Below the pieces are notes generated by a model, which was not told where the DNA came from, made no database searches, and worked only from the letters and a program-made list of their open reading frames with translations. Below are positions 47,008 through 55,793 of a stretch of 56,312 bases of DNA, one piece after another. The stretch comes from Gammaproteobacteria bacterium (lineage in GTDB: Bacteria; Pseudomonadota; Gammaproteobacteria; Pseudomonadales; Pseudohongiellaceae), in assembly GCA_009922595.1 (NCBI GenBank), contig RFVC01000013.1:1-56312 (forward strand), in the 5' to 3' direction. A program made the translations under genes and the position numbers. Positions within the stretch are counted from its first letter, which is position 1. Each line of letters starts with the position of its first letter.

Positions 47008-48084
47008 ATGAAACCTTTTTCATCCCTGATTTTTTTAATGCTGCTACTGCTGGCCGGTACGGCCCAGTCACATCACTCATTTACCCTGAATTTTGACATG
47101 TCCCGGCAGATTGAACTGCGGGGGACTGTGGTGGATTTCAAGCTGCGTAGCCCACATTCCTCGATGGTTATTGACGGCCAGGTTTTCGAGGATGATCAAC
47201 CAGTCGGTGAAATCGAACGCTGGGAGATTGAGTCTTCTGCTGCAGGCGGGCTCAGGGCAATGGAAATCCAGTCTGATACCTTCCAGGCAGGAGATTCGAT
47301 CACACTGATTGCGAATCCCAACAGGGAAGCCGCCTTCAGGTTCGTGAATTCTTCAACCTTTATCACCAACGGCCAGACTTATAGCCGAGCTAATATTAGA
47401 CCGCCGGAGCGTGTGAGTGGCGATGAACTTACTGGCATTGAAGGCCTACAACGCCTGGAGGGACGGTGGAGTTCTCCAGGGGGGTTTGGGCAGGGCACGC
47501 CACTGCCGTTGAATGACAGGGGGCGGGCACTGGCAGACGCCTTTGATTCGAAACTCTCTCCTGCCAATACCTGTGAGCCAATGAATTTTCCGGACATGTT
47601 CAATGCGCCGTACCTCTTTGATCTGCGCATAGAGGACAATACCGCCGTTCTGTATAACGTGCCATGGGAGGTGGAGCGCCGCATTCCTCTAAACGGACAG
47701 CCAACCAGGCCCCGGCTTGATGGGCTCTTTGGCGTGGTCATGGGCAGGATAGAGGGCAGCAGTATTGTGCTTGAAAGCGGCGGCTATATTCCTTCCCGCT
47801 GGGGGCTTGGTTCCGCCACGCAGAAACTCGGTGGGGGTGTGGATATCCCGTCCAGTGCACGCAAACGCTTGTTTGAAAAGTTTTCAGTCAGCGACGACGG
47901 TCAGATGCTGATCTATGAATATACGGTGTCCGATGCGGCCTACCTGGCCGAGCCTTATAGCGGTAGCAACGAGCTTTCGCGCGTGGCGAATAGCATGCCG
48001 CTTTACGACTACGACTGCGAGGTAGAAGCGGCTTCCATGTTCTCACGCAGTGTCGATGACCCCGCGCTGGAGATCGGTGATTAA
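47008..48084 (+). CDS. Exported DUF6152 protein
   Basis: A 358-residue protein with a signal peptide (about 1-21) directly followed by the HHSF motif that begins DUF6152 proteins. The N-terminal beta domain (about 22-130) contains QIELRGTVVDFKLRSPHS. The second part (140-340) contains NDRGRALADAFDSKLSPANTC and PLYDYDCE and is of a type seen in other exported proteins. A second, shorter DUF6152 gene lies at 49591-49953 behind ligB. The function of the family is not known; it may be surface or copper/metal related. A terminator follows. Confidence 0.75.
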   Translation: MKPFSSLIFLMLLLLAGTAQSHHSFTLNFDMSRQIELRGTVVDFKLRSPHSSMVIDGQVFEDDQPVGEIERWEIESSAAGGLRAMEIQSDTFQAGDSITLIANPNREAAFRFVNSSTFITNGQTYSRANIRPPERVSGDELTGIEGLQRLEGRWSSPGGFGQGTPLPLNDRGRALADAFDSKLSPANTCEPMNFPDMFNAPYLFDLRIEDNTAVLYNVPWEVERRIPLNGQPTRPRLDGLFGVVMGRIEGSSIVLESGGYIPSRWGLGSATQKLGGGVDIPSSARKRLFEKFSVSDDGQMLIYEYTVSDAAYLAEPYSGSNELSRVANSMPLYDYDCEVEAASMFSRSVDDPALEIGD

Positions 48085-48167
48085 GCAACATCACCGCGCA
48101 AGGAAGGACAAACTTTTTTTAAATCAGGACGGCACCCGTTTCTTTTACTATAATAGTCGGATCCGTG

Positions 48168-48187
48168 AACCGCTGATGCGGTTTTTT
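48168..48187 (+). terminator. Terminator after the DUF6152 gene
   Basis: AACCGC-TGAT-GCGGTT followed by four more T: a 6-bp stem about 85 nt after the stop and before ligA. Confidence 0.65.
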
Positions 48188-48200
48188 CTTGTTTATCTTT

Positions 48201-48231
48201 TTGACAAACAAAATAAGAGTGCCGACTTAAT
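48201..48231 (+). promoter_or_regulatory. Possible promoter of ligA-ligB
   Basis: TTGACA at 48201-48206 is a perfect -35 box. The best -10 match, CTTAAT at 48226-48231, lies 19 bp further, which is wider than ideal. ligA starts 43 nt on. Confidence 0.4.
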
Positions 48232-48274
48232 TTCGGTATTGTTAAGATCATTACTTACTACAAGGTAGATCCTT

Positions 48275-48676
48275 ATGGTTTGGAACAAGCACGATTACGA
48301 CGATATTCCGGGTACCTACGTCTTTGACGGCGAAACCGCCCACGCGTCCTACAATATCAACAAGATGCTTTTTACCTTTAACACGGAAGACTGCCGTGAT
48401 GAGTTTGAAGCAGATCCTGCTGCCTACTGCGACGAGTTTGGTGTCGAAGGCGACTTCAAGGAATGTGTGATTCAGAAAGATTTCCTCCGCATGCTACGCC
48501 TCGGCTGCAACATTTATTTTATGGCCAAGATGGCAATTCCACGAGGCACCTCTGTGCAGGATTGCGGTGCTGCCATGCAGGGCATTACCACTGAAGAGTT
48601 CCAGGCCAAGCTGCTTGAGAATCGTGTAGGACTTGAAGAAAAGCTGGATAAAGTAGGAGGATACTGGAATGGCTAA
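48275..48676 (+). CDS. ligA: Protocatechuate 4,5-dioxygenase, alpha subunit
   Basis: A 133-residue protein matching the small LigA subunit. Seen: DIPGTYVFDG near the start, ASYNINKMLFTF, CNIYFMAKM and ending KVGGYWNG. LigA lends structure to the extradiol active site held by LigB. Its ATG follows AAGGTAGATCCTT. Its end overlaps ligB by 8 nt, so they are coupled. LigAB cleaves protocatechuate at the 4,5-bond, the step after PobA encoded here. The further 4,5-pathway genes (ligC, ligI, ligJ, ligK) are not in the window. Confidence 0.92.
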   Translation: MVWNKHDYDDIPGTYVFDGETAHASYNINKMLFTFNTEDCRDEFEADPAAYCDEFGVEGDFKECVIQKDFLRMLRLGCNIYFMAKMAIPRGTSVQDCGAAMQGITTEEFQAKLLENRVGLEEKLDKVGGYWNG

Positions 48677-49508
48677 AATTATTGGTGGACTGACAACCTC
48701 CCATATTCCGGCGGTAGGCAACGCCATTGAAAACAATCTGCAGCAGGAACCATACTGGAAACGTTTTTTTGATGGTTACGAGCCTGCAAAGGAATGGCTG
48801 AAGGAAGCCAATCCTGACATGATCGTTGTGGTATACAACGACCATGGTCTTAATTTTTTCCTCGACAAGATGCCAACGTTTGCCCTTGGCTGTGCCGATA
48901 TCTATCACAATGCTGATGAAGGCTGGGGCTTGAAACCTCAGGCACCTTTTCCGGGTGACGCACAGTTTTCATGGCACGTTGCCGAGTCCCTAATTGATCA
49001 AGAATTTGATATCTGTACCTGCCAGGAAATGCTCGTTGACCACGGGTTTGTAAACCCGATCCGCGCCCTTTACGGCACCCTTAAGGAGTGGCCGGTCAAG
49101 ACTTTGCCGGTGGCCGTAAATGTCGTACAGCATCCTGTGCCCACGGCAGCACGCTGCCTGAAGTTGGGCCGGGCGTTGGGCAAGGCCATCGAGTCTTACC
49201 CTGAAGATATGCGCGTTGTGATATTTGGTACCGGCGGTCTTTCACACCAGCTCCAGGGCGAAAGAGCAGGCCTCATCAATGTCGACTTTGATATTGAATG
49301 CATGGAAAAGATTGCCACTGAGCCTGAATGGTTTACGCAGTTTTCTAATGCCGAAATCATGCGCAAGGCTGGAACTGAGGGCATCGAAACCATTATGTGG
49401 ATGGTGATGCGTGGAGCTCTGCAGGATGAGGTGAAGGTCATTCACAAGCACTATCATGCGCCTATTTCTAATACAGGTGCGGGTGTTCTAGTCCTCGAAA
49501 ATCAGTAA
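48669..49508 (+). CDS. ligB: Protocatechuate 4,5-dioxygenase, beta subunit
   Basis: A 279-residue class III extradiol dioxygenase. Seen: iron ligands His-12 (TSHIPAVG) and His-59 (YNDHG), the catalytic His in GTGGLSHQLQGERAG (about residue 194) and a conserved acid near GTEGIETIMWM. It inserts O2 into protocatechuate to give 4-carboxy-2-hydroxymuconate semialdehyde. Single-chain gallate dioxygenases are longer, so the two-gene form argues for LigAB. A strong bidirectional terminator follows. Confidence 0.94.
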   Translation: MAKIIGGLTTSHIPAVGNAIENNLQQEPYWKRFFDGYEPAKEWLKEANPDMIVVVYNDHGLNFFLDKMPTFALGCADIYHNADEGWGLKPQAPFPGDAQFSWHVAESLIDQEFDICTCQEMLVDHGFVNPIRALYGTLKEWPVKTLPVAVNVVQHPVPTAARCLKLGRALGKAIESYPEDMRVVIFGTGGLSHQLQGERAGLINVDFDIECMEKIATEPEWFTQFSNAEIMRKAGTEGIETIMWMVMRGALQDEVKVIHKHYHAPISNTGAGVLVLENQ

Positions 49509-49534
49509 CACCGCGGAATTTTTTTTGAAACGTG

Positions 49535-49563
49535 AAAAAACCCGGACTTATCCGGGTTTTTTT
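49535..49563. terminator. Bidirectional terminator after ligB
   Basis: AAAAAACCCGGA (49535-49546), loop CTTA and TCCGGGTTTTTT: a 12-bp symmetric stem with T-runs for both strands, between ligB and the converging DUF6152 gene. Confidence 0.9.
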
Positions 49564-49590
49564 ATTCAAACAAGCTTATTTTACTAAATG

Positions 49591-49953
49591 CTAAAAACGA
49601 GAGCCGTCAGCAGTGATAACCCCAAGCACATAACCTCCATCACTGCCATCCCTCATTGGCGCGGCATTCAGCCTAATCCTGTCGCCAACATTTACCATGC
49701 CCGGACGGTACCCTGAACGGTAATAGTTATTGCGGCTGTGGCCTTCAAATTCGACGTCGCGCGTGCCTTTTTCATCGGTAACTTCCAGGACAATCACGGT
49801 GTGTGGATTTAGTGCTTCAAACTGTTTAACAATACCTTCTACGTAATTATCCCGAATGCTCAGGTTGAACTGTGCAGCAGAGTGATGAGCTGTGGCCGCT
49901 AAGGCTGTAATACAACTCAAGGCAAACAATGTAATTTTAAGCAAGTTTTTCAT
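49591..49953 (-). CDS. Short exported DUF6152 protein
   Basis: A 120-residue protein with a signal peptide (about 1-22) ending right before HHSAAQF, the start motif of DUF6152. The rest is a single beta domain with YVEGIVKQFEALNPHT, NVGDRIRLNAAPM and a C-terminal GVITADGS. The ATG at 49953 is preferred, because the frame upstream of it has no signal-like sequence. It is related in type to the first domain of the 47008-48084 protein. It faces ligB across the bidirectional terminator. Confidence 0.75.
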   Translation of the reverse strand: MKNLLKITLFALSCITALAATAHHSAAQFNLSIRDNYVEGIVKQFEALNPHTVIVLEVTDEKGTRDVEFEGHSRNNYYRSGYRPGMVNVGDRIRLNAAPMRDGSDGGYVLGVITADGSRF

Positions 49954-50217
49954 GGGGCTGGCCTGCTGAGTAATAAGGTTGTTCCTGCATTCTACCAGAC
50001 ATTTCAAGTCAGGCTGCTCTGTTGCCAACACATTCGATTGTTGTTCTACTAGCCTTTTTTAAGAGTGTTTGTGACGGTCCCTTATGGTATGGGTTCACCC
50101 TGGGAGGATCCCACGCTGCCTGGGCAGCTTTAAAGAGAGTATTTGATGGATTTCATGGTGATAAAATTTCAGCAGGGCTAAAAAGTTACAAATATTTCGA
50201 TATAACAGGAAAGAGAC

Positions 50218-51786
50218 ATGGCTAAAGAGAAGAAGACGGATAAACACGCATTCAACAGGCGCGAAGTGCTCGGAGGTGCTCTTGGGATCGCAGGTGCCGC
50301 GGCCGGCGCAGGACTGATGAGCCAGGCGCAGGCCCAGCCACCAGGCGGACAGGCCAGGCCCATGCCACCGGAATTCCAGGCGCCCCAGTTATTCCGTCTT
50401 GAAGCTGATCTGCAGGACTGCCAGGTTACAGGCAAGATTCCTGATGACCTCAATGGTGCTTTTTACCGAGTGGGTCCCGATGCCCAGTATCCCATGCGCG
50501 CCGGCAATATTCCGTTTGACGGGGAAGGGCATGTCGGCATGTTTCGCATTAAGGATGGCCGGGTCGATTACAAGACGCGCTTTGTTAAAAATGACCGCTG
50601 GAAGGCCCAGAACGAAGCCGGCCGCATCCTGTTTCCAATGTACCGCAATCCTTTCATGGATGACCCCAGCGTTGCTGGCTTAAGTCGCAGCACTGCCAAT
50701 ACCCACATTATCAATCACAAGAATTATCTGCTGGCCCTGAAGGAAGACAGTCCACCTGCGGCAATGGATTTGTTGACTCTTGAAACGGTTGAGTCGAACT
50801 ACACCTTCGACGGCACGCTTCCCAGTCAGACATTTACCGCTCATCCTAAAGTAGACTCCCAGACCGGTAATATGGTCGCCTTTGGTTACGAAGCGACAGG
50901 CTTTGGCAGTGATGATGTCAGCCTCTTTGAGTACACCCCCCAGGGTGAACTGGTATGGAGTGCTATGGTCAAAGTCCCTTATGTGGGCATGCTGCATGAT
51001 TTTGCGGTGACAGAGAACTACATAGTCATTTATGTCATTCCAATGGTCATCGATCACCAGCAAATCCAGGAAGGGGGGATTCACTGGGCATGGAATGACA
51101 GCGGCCGGACCCATTTTGGTGTTGTCCGCCGTGATGGTGATGGTTCAGACATGCGCTGGTTCACAGGACCCACGCGCAGTGCTACACACGTCATGGGAGC
51201 ATTCGAAGATAACGGCCGCGTGTATGTGGACGTGGAAATGTCTGAATCCAATCCCTTCCCATTCATGCCGATGCAGGGCGGATTGAGCTGGGATCCGGTT
51301 CGTGGCACCAGCTACATGACGCGCCTGTCCGCCGATATGAACAATCGCAGTATTACCGGATACGATATAGAACGTCTCTATGACTATACCGGTGCGTTAC
51401 CTAGACAGGATGACCGCTATAATACGGCCTCGTACCGCTACGGATTCCTTGGCACTCGAGACAAAGATGCACCAAATCCGATGCAGGCTAATGCGGGGTA
51501 TATCCGGATGGACCATGCCACCAGGACTACCGTGTTCTGGGATGCCGGTGCTGATACCTCGCTGGCTGAATGCTGCTTTGCGCCGAAATCCCAGAACTCT
51601 GGGGAAGGTGAAGGTTACCTGATGGGCGTCGCAACACGCCGCAATGAGAACGGCAGGGGCGACCTCGTTATTCTTGATGCCGAGCACCTGGACGACGGTC
51701 CCGTAGCCGTTGTTCACCTGCCGATTCGGGCAACCGGTCAGGTTCACGGCTGGTGGGTTCCCGAATGGCAGATGCCTACCTTGTAA
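50218..51786 (+). CDS. Tat-exported carotenoid-oxygenase-family (lignostilbene dioxygenase-like) protein
   Basis: A 522-residue protein of the RPE65/CCO family. Seen: a twin-arginine signal (FNRREVLGG and the Ala-rich stretch, cut near AQAQ at about 40), then GAFYRVGPD and the four Fe-binding histidines in the phrases TAHPKVD, LHDFAVTENY, ATHVMGAFED and VHGWW. The family cleaves double bonds of carotenoids or stilbenes with O2. Lignostilbene enzymes are usually cytosolic, so a Tat signal is notable and means a folded Fe protein acts in the periplasm. Next to ligAB and a tannase-like gene, a phenolic substrate is likely. Confidence 0.85.
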   Translation: MAKEKKTDKHAFNRREVLGGALGIAGAAAGAGLMSQAQAQPPGGQARPMPPEFQAPQLFRLEADLQDCQVTGKIPDDLNGAFYRVGPDAQYPMRAGNIPFDGEGHVGMFRIKDGRVDYKTRFVKNDRWKAQNEAGRILFPMYRNPFMDDPSVAGLSRSTANTHIINHKNYLLALKEDSPPAAMDLLTLETVESNYTFDGTLPSQTFTAHPKVDSQTGNMVAFGYEATGFGSDDVSLFEYTPQGELVWSAMVKVPYVGMLHDFAVTENYIVIYVIPMVIDHQQIQEGGIHWAWNDSGRTHFGVVRRDGDGSDMRWFTGPTRSATHVMGAFEDNGRVYVDVEMSESNPFPFMPMQGGLSWDPVRGTSYMTRLSADMNNRSITGYDIERLYDYTGALPRQDDRYNTASYRYGFLGTRDKDAPNPMQANAGYIRMDHATRTTVFWDAGADTSLAECCFAPKSQNSGEGEGYLMGVATRRNENGRGDLVILDAEHLDDGPVAVVHLPIRATGQVHGWWVPEWQMPTL

Positions 51787-51817
51787 GTCGGTATAAGATA
51801 ACAAAATGGGAAATGAA

Positions 51818-51847
51818 AAAGCCGGAGGGTCAAACCTCCGGTTTTTT
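51818..51847 (+). terminator. Terminator after the carotenoid-oxygenase-like gene
   Basis: CCGGAGG (51822-51828) and CCTCCGG (51835-51841) with a GTCAAA loop, followed by six T. It lies 32 nt behind the stop. Confidence 0.88.
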
Positions 51848-51875
51848 ATAAAACAAAAAAGAAAGAGGGAGGTCT

Positions 51876-53423
51876 GTGAAAAAAATATTTATAGCCGCTG
51901 CTTTGCTGCCGTCAGTCGTCTTTGGACAGGGGGCAGAAAAGTGCAAGTCGTTAACTGCCTTCTCCTTAGAGGGGTACGATGTAGAGGTCATAAGCGCGCA
52001 GTGGTTTGAGAATCGGAGCACGGCTGACGGATTTGCCGGACCAGGTATAAAGTTACCGCCGCACTGTCATGTGGAAGGAGCCATAGATAGACGTACAGGA
52101 GTGAATGATAGGGAGTACTACATAGGCATCGCCCTGAACCTGCCTGATAGCTGGAACGGCCGTTTCCTCTTCCAAGGCGGCGGGGGCCTTAACGGAGTCG
52201 TTTCAGAACCATTGGGGGATGATGGGACAGGCGACAGGTCTGCACTTGAACGCGGGTTTGCTGTTGTCACCACGGACACAGGTCACCAGGCGCAGGGGCC
52301 ATTTGATTCCACTTTTTTTGAAGACCAGGAAGCTACTCTGAATTTCCAGATCAAGGCTAATCCGAAAGTGACGGAAGTCGCCAAGTCGTTGGTCGAGCAC
52401 TACTATGCCAGTGACATCGAGTACAGCTACTTTGCTGGCTGTTCCACAGGCGGCAGGGAAGGCATGCTAATGTCCCAGCGTTATCCGACTTACTTTGACG
52501 GCATCATTTCAGGGGCGCCCGCCATGCGAACCAGCATGTCGAATATCGGCGTGCGCTGGGTTGGAGTGCAGCTTAACCAGGCGGCGGAGAGGGACGCCGA
52601 CGGTTTGCCCATGCCAGGTCCTCTGCTCGATGCAGGGGAGAGGCAGCTGGTTATTGATTCTCTCAAAGCTATTTGCGATGGCCTGGATGGCATGGAAGAT
52701 GGCTTGCTTTTTAATCCGCAGGCCTGCGATTTTGATGTGCGAGAAATAGCCTGTGATGCCGGCGCCACAGATCAGGTTTGTCTTGCCCCGGCCAAGGCTC
52801 AGGCAGTGCACATGGCCATGCAGGGTCCTACCGATTCAAGGGGTGTGCAGGTGTATCCAGCATTCCAGTACGACCCCGGCATTGATGACGCCCCTGGTCT
52901 GCCTGGTATTCTTAATAGCACCAACAACCCACCCGAAGGGCCGGGTTCTACTGGAAAACTGACCATTGATGTGGATGCCCAGGTGATGGAATTTACTCAG
53001 CCTTATCTTGTGATGGGTGAATCCACTTCAGTAGTGTTGAGCACGTTTGCCGATGAAGGTAACAAGCAGATTTTGTATCATGGGGCCGCTGATCCATGGT
53101 TCTCAGTTAATGAAACCATCCGCTATTACGAAGAAATGACGGCATTTAACGGCGGCCTTGATACAGTAAAAAACTGGAGCCGCTTTTTCCATGTGCCGGG
53201 CATGGCGCATTGTCGTGGTGGGGATGAAACTCTGGACAACTTTGATTTACTCACCGCACTGGTCGACTGGGTGGAAAACGACAATGCCCCTGACCAGGTT
53301 CTTGCGACCGGGCGCAGTATGCCAGGTGTGAGCCGTCCCCTATGTGCATGGCCAGAATATCCGCACTACGATGGTCGAGGTGAAGTAAATGATGCCGCTA
53401 ACTATAGCTGCAGGATGCCGTAA
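51876..53423 (+). CDS. Tannase / feruloyl esterase family protein
   Basis: A 515-residue exported hydrolase with a signal peptide (about 1-18, ending VVFGQ). Seen: the nucleophile and its neighbouring Cys in AGCSTGGREGM, the Asp in YHGAADPWFS and the His-Cys pair in GMAHCRGG. This CS-D-HC arrangement, with a disulfide holding the triad, is a hallmark of the tannase family. It opens aromatic esters such as galloyl or feruloyl esters, or terephthalate-type ones. It starts with GTG, with GAGGGAGG upstream. The DUF3237 gene follows after 3 nt. Confidence 0.9.
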   Translation: MKKIFIAAALLPSVVFGQGAEKCKSLTAFSLEGYDVEVISAQWFENRSTADGFAGPGIKLPPHCHVEGAIDRRTGVNDREYYIGIALNLPDSWNGRFLFQGGGGLNGVVSEPLGDDGTGDRSALERGFAVVTTDTGHQAQGPFDSTFFEDQEATLNFQIKANPKVTEVAKSLVEHYYASDIEYSYFAGCSTGGREGMLMSQRYPTYFDGIISGAPAMRTSMSNIGVRWVGVQLNQAAERDADGLPMPGPLLDAGERQLVIDSLKAICDGLDGMEDGLLFNPQACDFDVREIACDAGATDQVCLAPAKAQAVHMAMQGPTDSRGVQVYPAFQYDPGIDDAPGLPGILNSTNNPPEGPGSTGKLTIDVDAQVMEFTQPYLVMGESTSVVLSTFADEGNKQILYHGAADPWFSVNETIRYYEEMTAFNGGLDTVKNWSRFFHVPGMAHCRGGDETLDNFDLLTALVDWVENDNAPDQVLATGRSMPGVSRPLCAWPEYPHYDGRGEVNDAANYSCRMP

Positions 53424-53426
53424 AAT

Positions 53427-53912
53427 ATGAAGAGATTATTGGCAGTATTGGTGCTTATTTGTCCCATGGTTTTCGCACAGGATGCTCCCGAGGCTGAATT
53501 TGTCTTCCAGATAAGGGCAGAACTGGAGCCTGCAATTGTCCTCGGAGACAGCAGTGACGGTCAGCGCCAGGCCATTCCAATTATTGGAGGCGTTTTCGAG
53601 GGGCCTGATATCAAGGGCGAGATATTACCCGGGGGTGCAGATTACCAGCTACTACGACCCGATGGCGTCAGGGAACTGGAAGCGGTTTACATGATCAGGA
53701 CAGATGACGGAGAGCTAATAAACGTGGTTAATGCTGGAATCATCGTAGCTCCAGAGGAAGAGGGTGGAGAGTCCTATATCATGACCACACCAAAATTCAG
53801 GGCGCCGGTTGGCAAGTATAACTGGTTGAACAAATCTGTTTTCCTAAGCAGGATAGTCGGTGGCAGGGATGATCCGCCGGCTGTTTTTATTAATGTGTAT
53901 CGGGTGAAGTAG
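53427..53912 (+). CDS. Exported DUF3237 protein
   Basis: A 161-residue protein with a signal peptide (about 1-18, ending VFAQ). Seen: RQAIPIIGGVFEGPDIKGEILPGG and AVYMIRTDDGELINVVNAG, the two main phrases of DUF3237, a beta-barrel family, and an end with WLNKSVFLSRIV. Family members are often next to aromatic-degradation or tannase genes, and some may be isomerases; none is well characterised to my knowledge. It lies directly behind the tannase-like gene and is probably made with it. Confidence 0.82.
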   Translation: MKRLLAVLVLICPMVFAQDAPEAEFVFQIRAELEPAIVLGDSSDGQRQAIPIIGGVFEGPDIKGEILPGGADYQLLRPDGVRELEAVYMIRTDDGELINVVNAGIIVAPEEEGGESYIMTTPKFRAPVGKYNWLNKSVFLSRIVGGRDDPPAVFINVYRVK

Positions 53913-53940
53913 ACAGCCCCTTCAGGTGAGCGCTAAGCAA

Positions 53941-54522
53941 ATGTTAATACCCAAGCGTTTGTTACTCGTACCAATAGGTTTGCTGTTTGCCCAGACACTC
54001 ATGGGGCAGGCACTCTTTGTCTTTGGCGGTGATTCCAAGGCGCAGGCCTGTTTTGATAATGCCGAATACGCGGCGAAAAACATGCCTATTGTGAACAAGG
54101 GCATGCTTGAACCCTGCGACTATGCACTTGATTTTGGTACGCTAAGCCTTAAAGACAGAGCAGCGACCTATTGCAACCGGGGCATTATTCATGCAGCCAA
54201 TGAAAACATTGAGTCAGCCATGTCGGATTACTCTAAGGCCTTGGCCATAAGTCCAGACACTCCGGAGATCTTCGTGAATCGCGGAAATGCCTATTTCATG
54301 GATAGAAACTTTGCCATGGCACTTGAAGACTATGATCACTCAGTAGCACTAGGAATCAATGAACTGCATGTCGTCCGCTACAACATGGGTATGGCGCTTG
54401 AAAACATCGGTAATTTGGAAGCGGCAGAGGAGCAGTTTCTTGCAGCGCTGGAATTACAGCAGGGCTGGGAACTGGTTGAGAGCCGCCTGATGCGTCTGCG
54501 AGAAAAGATGCTGCAACACTGA
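53941..54522 (+). CDS. Exported tetratricopeptide-repeat protein
   Basis: About 193 residues with a signal peptide (LLLVPIGLLFAQTLMGQ) and TPR units from about residue 70 on: AATYCNRGIIHAANENIESAMSDYSKAL, EIFVNRGNAYFMDRNF and VVRYNMGMALENIGN are consecutive helical pairs. Two cysteines precede the repeats. A GTG at 53926 is also possible; with the ATG at 53941, AGGTGAG serves as the ribosome site. It is a scaffold-type protein of unknown partners, cotranscribed with the tannase-DUF3237 pair. It meets the NHL gene tail to tail. Confidence 0.75.
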   Translation: MLIPKRLLLVPIGLLFAQTLMGQALFVFGGDSKAQACFDNAEYAAKNMPIVNKGMLEPCDYALDFGTLSLKDRAATYCNRGIIHAANENIESAMSDYSKALAISPDTPEIFVNRGNAYFMDRNFAMALEDYDHSVALGINELHVVRYNMGMALENIGNLEAAEEQFLAALELQQGWELVESRLMRLREKMLQH

Positions 54523-54528
54523 GGATGC

Positions 54529-55500
54529 CTATTGCTTTCTGAAGTAATGCACGCTACTGCTGACAGCATCAGCGATGTACACATCACCCTTATCATCCAC
54601 GGTCAGGAAATGTCCCTCCCCGAACTCGCCGAGACCGTTGCCGGGCCTGCCCAGCGTACCAAGAAGTGACCCTTCGCCGTCAATGAGCCCCCATTCGCCG
54701 TCAAACCCTGAGGTCATGTACATCATGCCGTCGTCGTGCAGATACAGGCCGCATACCATGGCATTGTAGGTCCATTCATCAAGGTAGGTGCCGTCTGTAG
54801 CAAAAATTTGCACTCGAAAATTTTCCCTGTCGGCCACGTACAACCTGTCCTGTGAATCAATCTCGATGGCATGGGCAACGGCGAATTCACCCGGGCCCTG
54901 GCCACGGCTGCCCCATTGCATGAGGTAGTTTCCCTGGGCATCAAATTTCAGAATTCGCGGCTCCCCGCGACCATGTCCCTGGGCAACGTAGAAATTGCCG
55001 GCACTATCAAAGGCAATATCGTTGGGCTGGTCAAACAGATGAGCACCTATACTTTCGTTCCAGAGGCCATTTTGTCCTGGAGTGCCGAGCGTCATGAGAG
55101 TGTTGCCATTGGTATCCATCTTTACCACGGTATGAGTGCCGATATCCGTCACCCAGATGTTGCCATCATGATCCAGGCGCAGACCATGGCTGAAGGTCCA
55201 GGTGCCCCTTGGACCAAAAGCGCGTAGGTAGTTGCCATCAGAATCAAATTCCAGTAGTGGATCTTCACCGCGATGTAGTATGAGTATGTGCTTGTGTTCA
55301 TCAATGACGATGCCTGATACGCGGGCAAACTCGAAATTCTTCGGCAGTGTCAGTGCCTCGTTGATCGGTGCAGCCTCGTAACCTTCAAGGGTGTAAGCGT
55401 CCAGTGGAATCAACTCGCGGTTGGGACGCTGCGCTGCGGCCACGTTAGATATGAGTATGGTGAATACGAGCGCCAGTATTTTGGAAAAGCGGTATTTCAT
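54529..55500 (-). CDS. Exported NHL-repeat six-bladed beta-propeller protein
   Basis: A 323-residue protein with a signal peptide (about 1-23, ending AAAQ) and a GAGGAGG ribosome site. Seen: NHL blades such as FSHGLRLDHDGNIWVTDIGTH, QPNDIAFDSAGNFYVAQG, HAIEIDSQDRLYVADRENFRVQIF and FLTVDDKGDVYIADAVSS, a pattern near that of peptidyl-amidating lyase-like domains. Binding or lyase activity cannot be decided. It is divergent from the small zinc-ribbon ORF, with a hairpin between them. Confidence 0.85.
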   Translation of the reverse strand: MKYRFSKILALVFTILISNVAAAQRPNRELIPLDAYTLEGYEAAPINEALTLPKNFEFARVSGIVIDEHKHILILHRGEDPLLEFDSDGNYLRAFGPRGTWTFSHGLRLDHDGNIWVTDIGTHTVVKMDTNGNTLMTLGTPGQNGLWNESIGAHLFDQPNDIAFDSAGNFYVAQGHGRGEPRILKFDAQGNYLMQWGSRGQGPGEFAVAHAIEIDSQDRLYVADRENFRVQIFATDGTYLDEWTYNAMVCGLYLHDDGMMYMTSGFDGEWGLIDGEGSLLGTLGRPGNGLGEFGEGHFLTVDDKGDVYIADAVSSSVHYFRKQ

Positions 55501-55550
55501 GGTTTCCTCCTCAGCGGATGGAAGTATAGCGGTTTCATAATTTACTTATA

Positions 55551-55571
55551 AGACAGCCTTATTTGCTGTCT
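55551..55571. repeat. Inverted repeat between the NHL gene and the small ORF
   Basis: AGACAGC-CTTATTT-GCTGTCT: 7-bp arms in the divergent intergenic region; no T-run. A possible operator. Confidence 0.45.
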
Positions 55572-55625
55572 CGAGTAGCAGCGCATTCTTTACTGTTCTC
55601 ATACGTAATCTGAAAGGAGCAGGCT

Positions 55626-55793
55626 ATGACCGAAACGTCCAATAACTGTCCCCACTGCAACCGCAAGATCATGCAGAGTATTTCAAATCGCTGTATGTAC
55701 TATGGTGCAGATTTGCCAGAAGAGCATCACCTGACTGCGCAGGAAAAAAATGAACTGCTTACAGCCAAGCTCGAGCGATTCAAGGAAAGCTAG
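55626..55793 (+). CDS. Small zinc-ribbon-like protein, possibly truncated
   Basis: A 55-residue ORF with a very good ribosome site (AAAGGAG, 8 nt before ATG). Seen: CPHCNRKIMQ with Cys-8 and Cys-11 and then NRCMYYGADLPEEH with Cys-23; the usual fourth cysteine (CxxC) is replaced by Tyr. Small proteins of the type CPHC...CMYCG are common in gammaproteobacteria. It ends at TAG (55791-55793), but the same frame runs on for 52 sense codons. It may therefore be the first half of a longer protein cut by a nonsense mutation. Confidence 0.65.
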   Translation: MTETSNNCPHCNRKIMQSISNRCMYYGADLPEEHHLTAQEKNELLTAKLERFKES

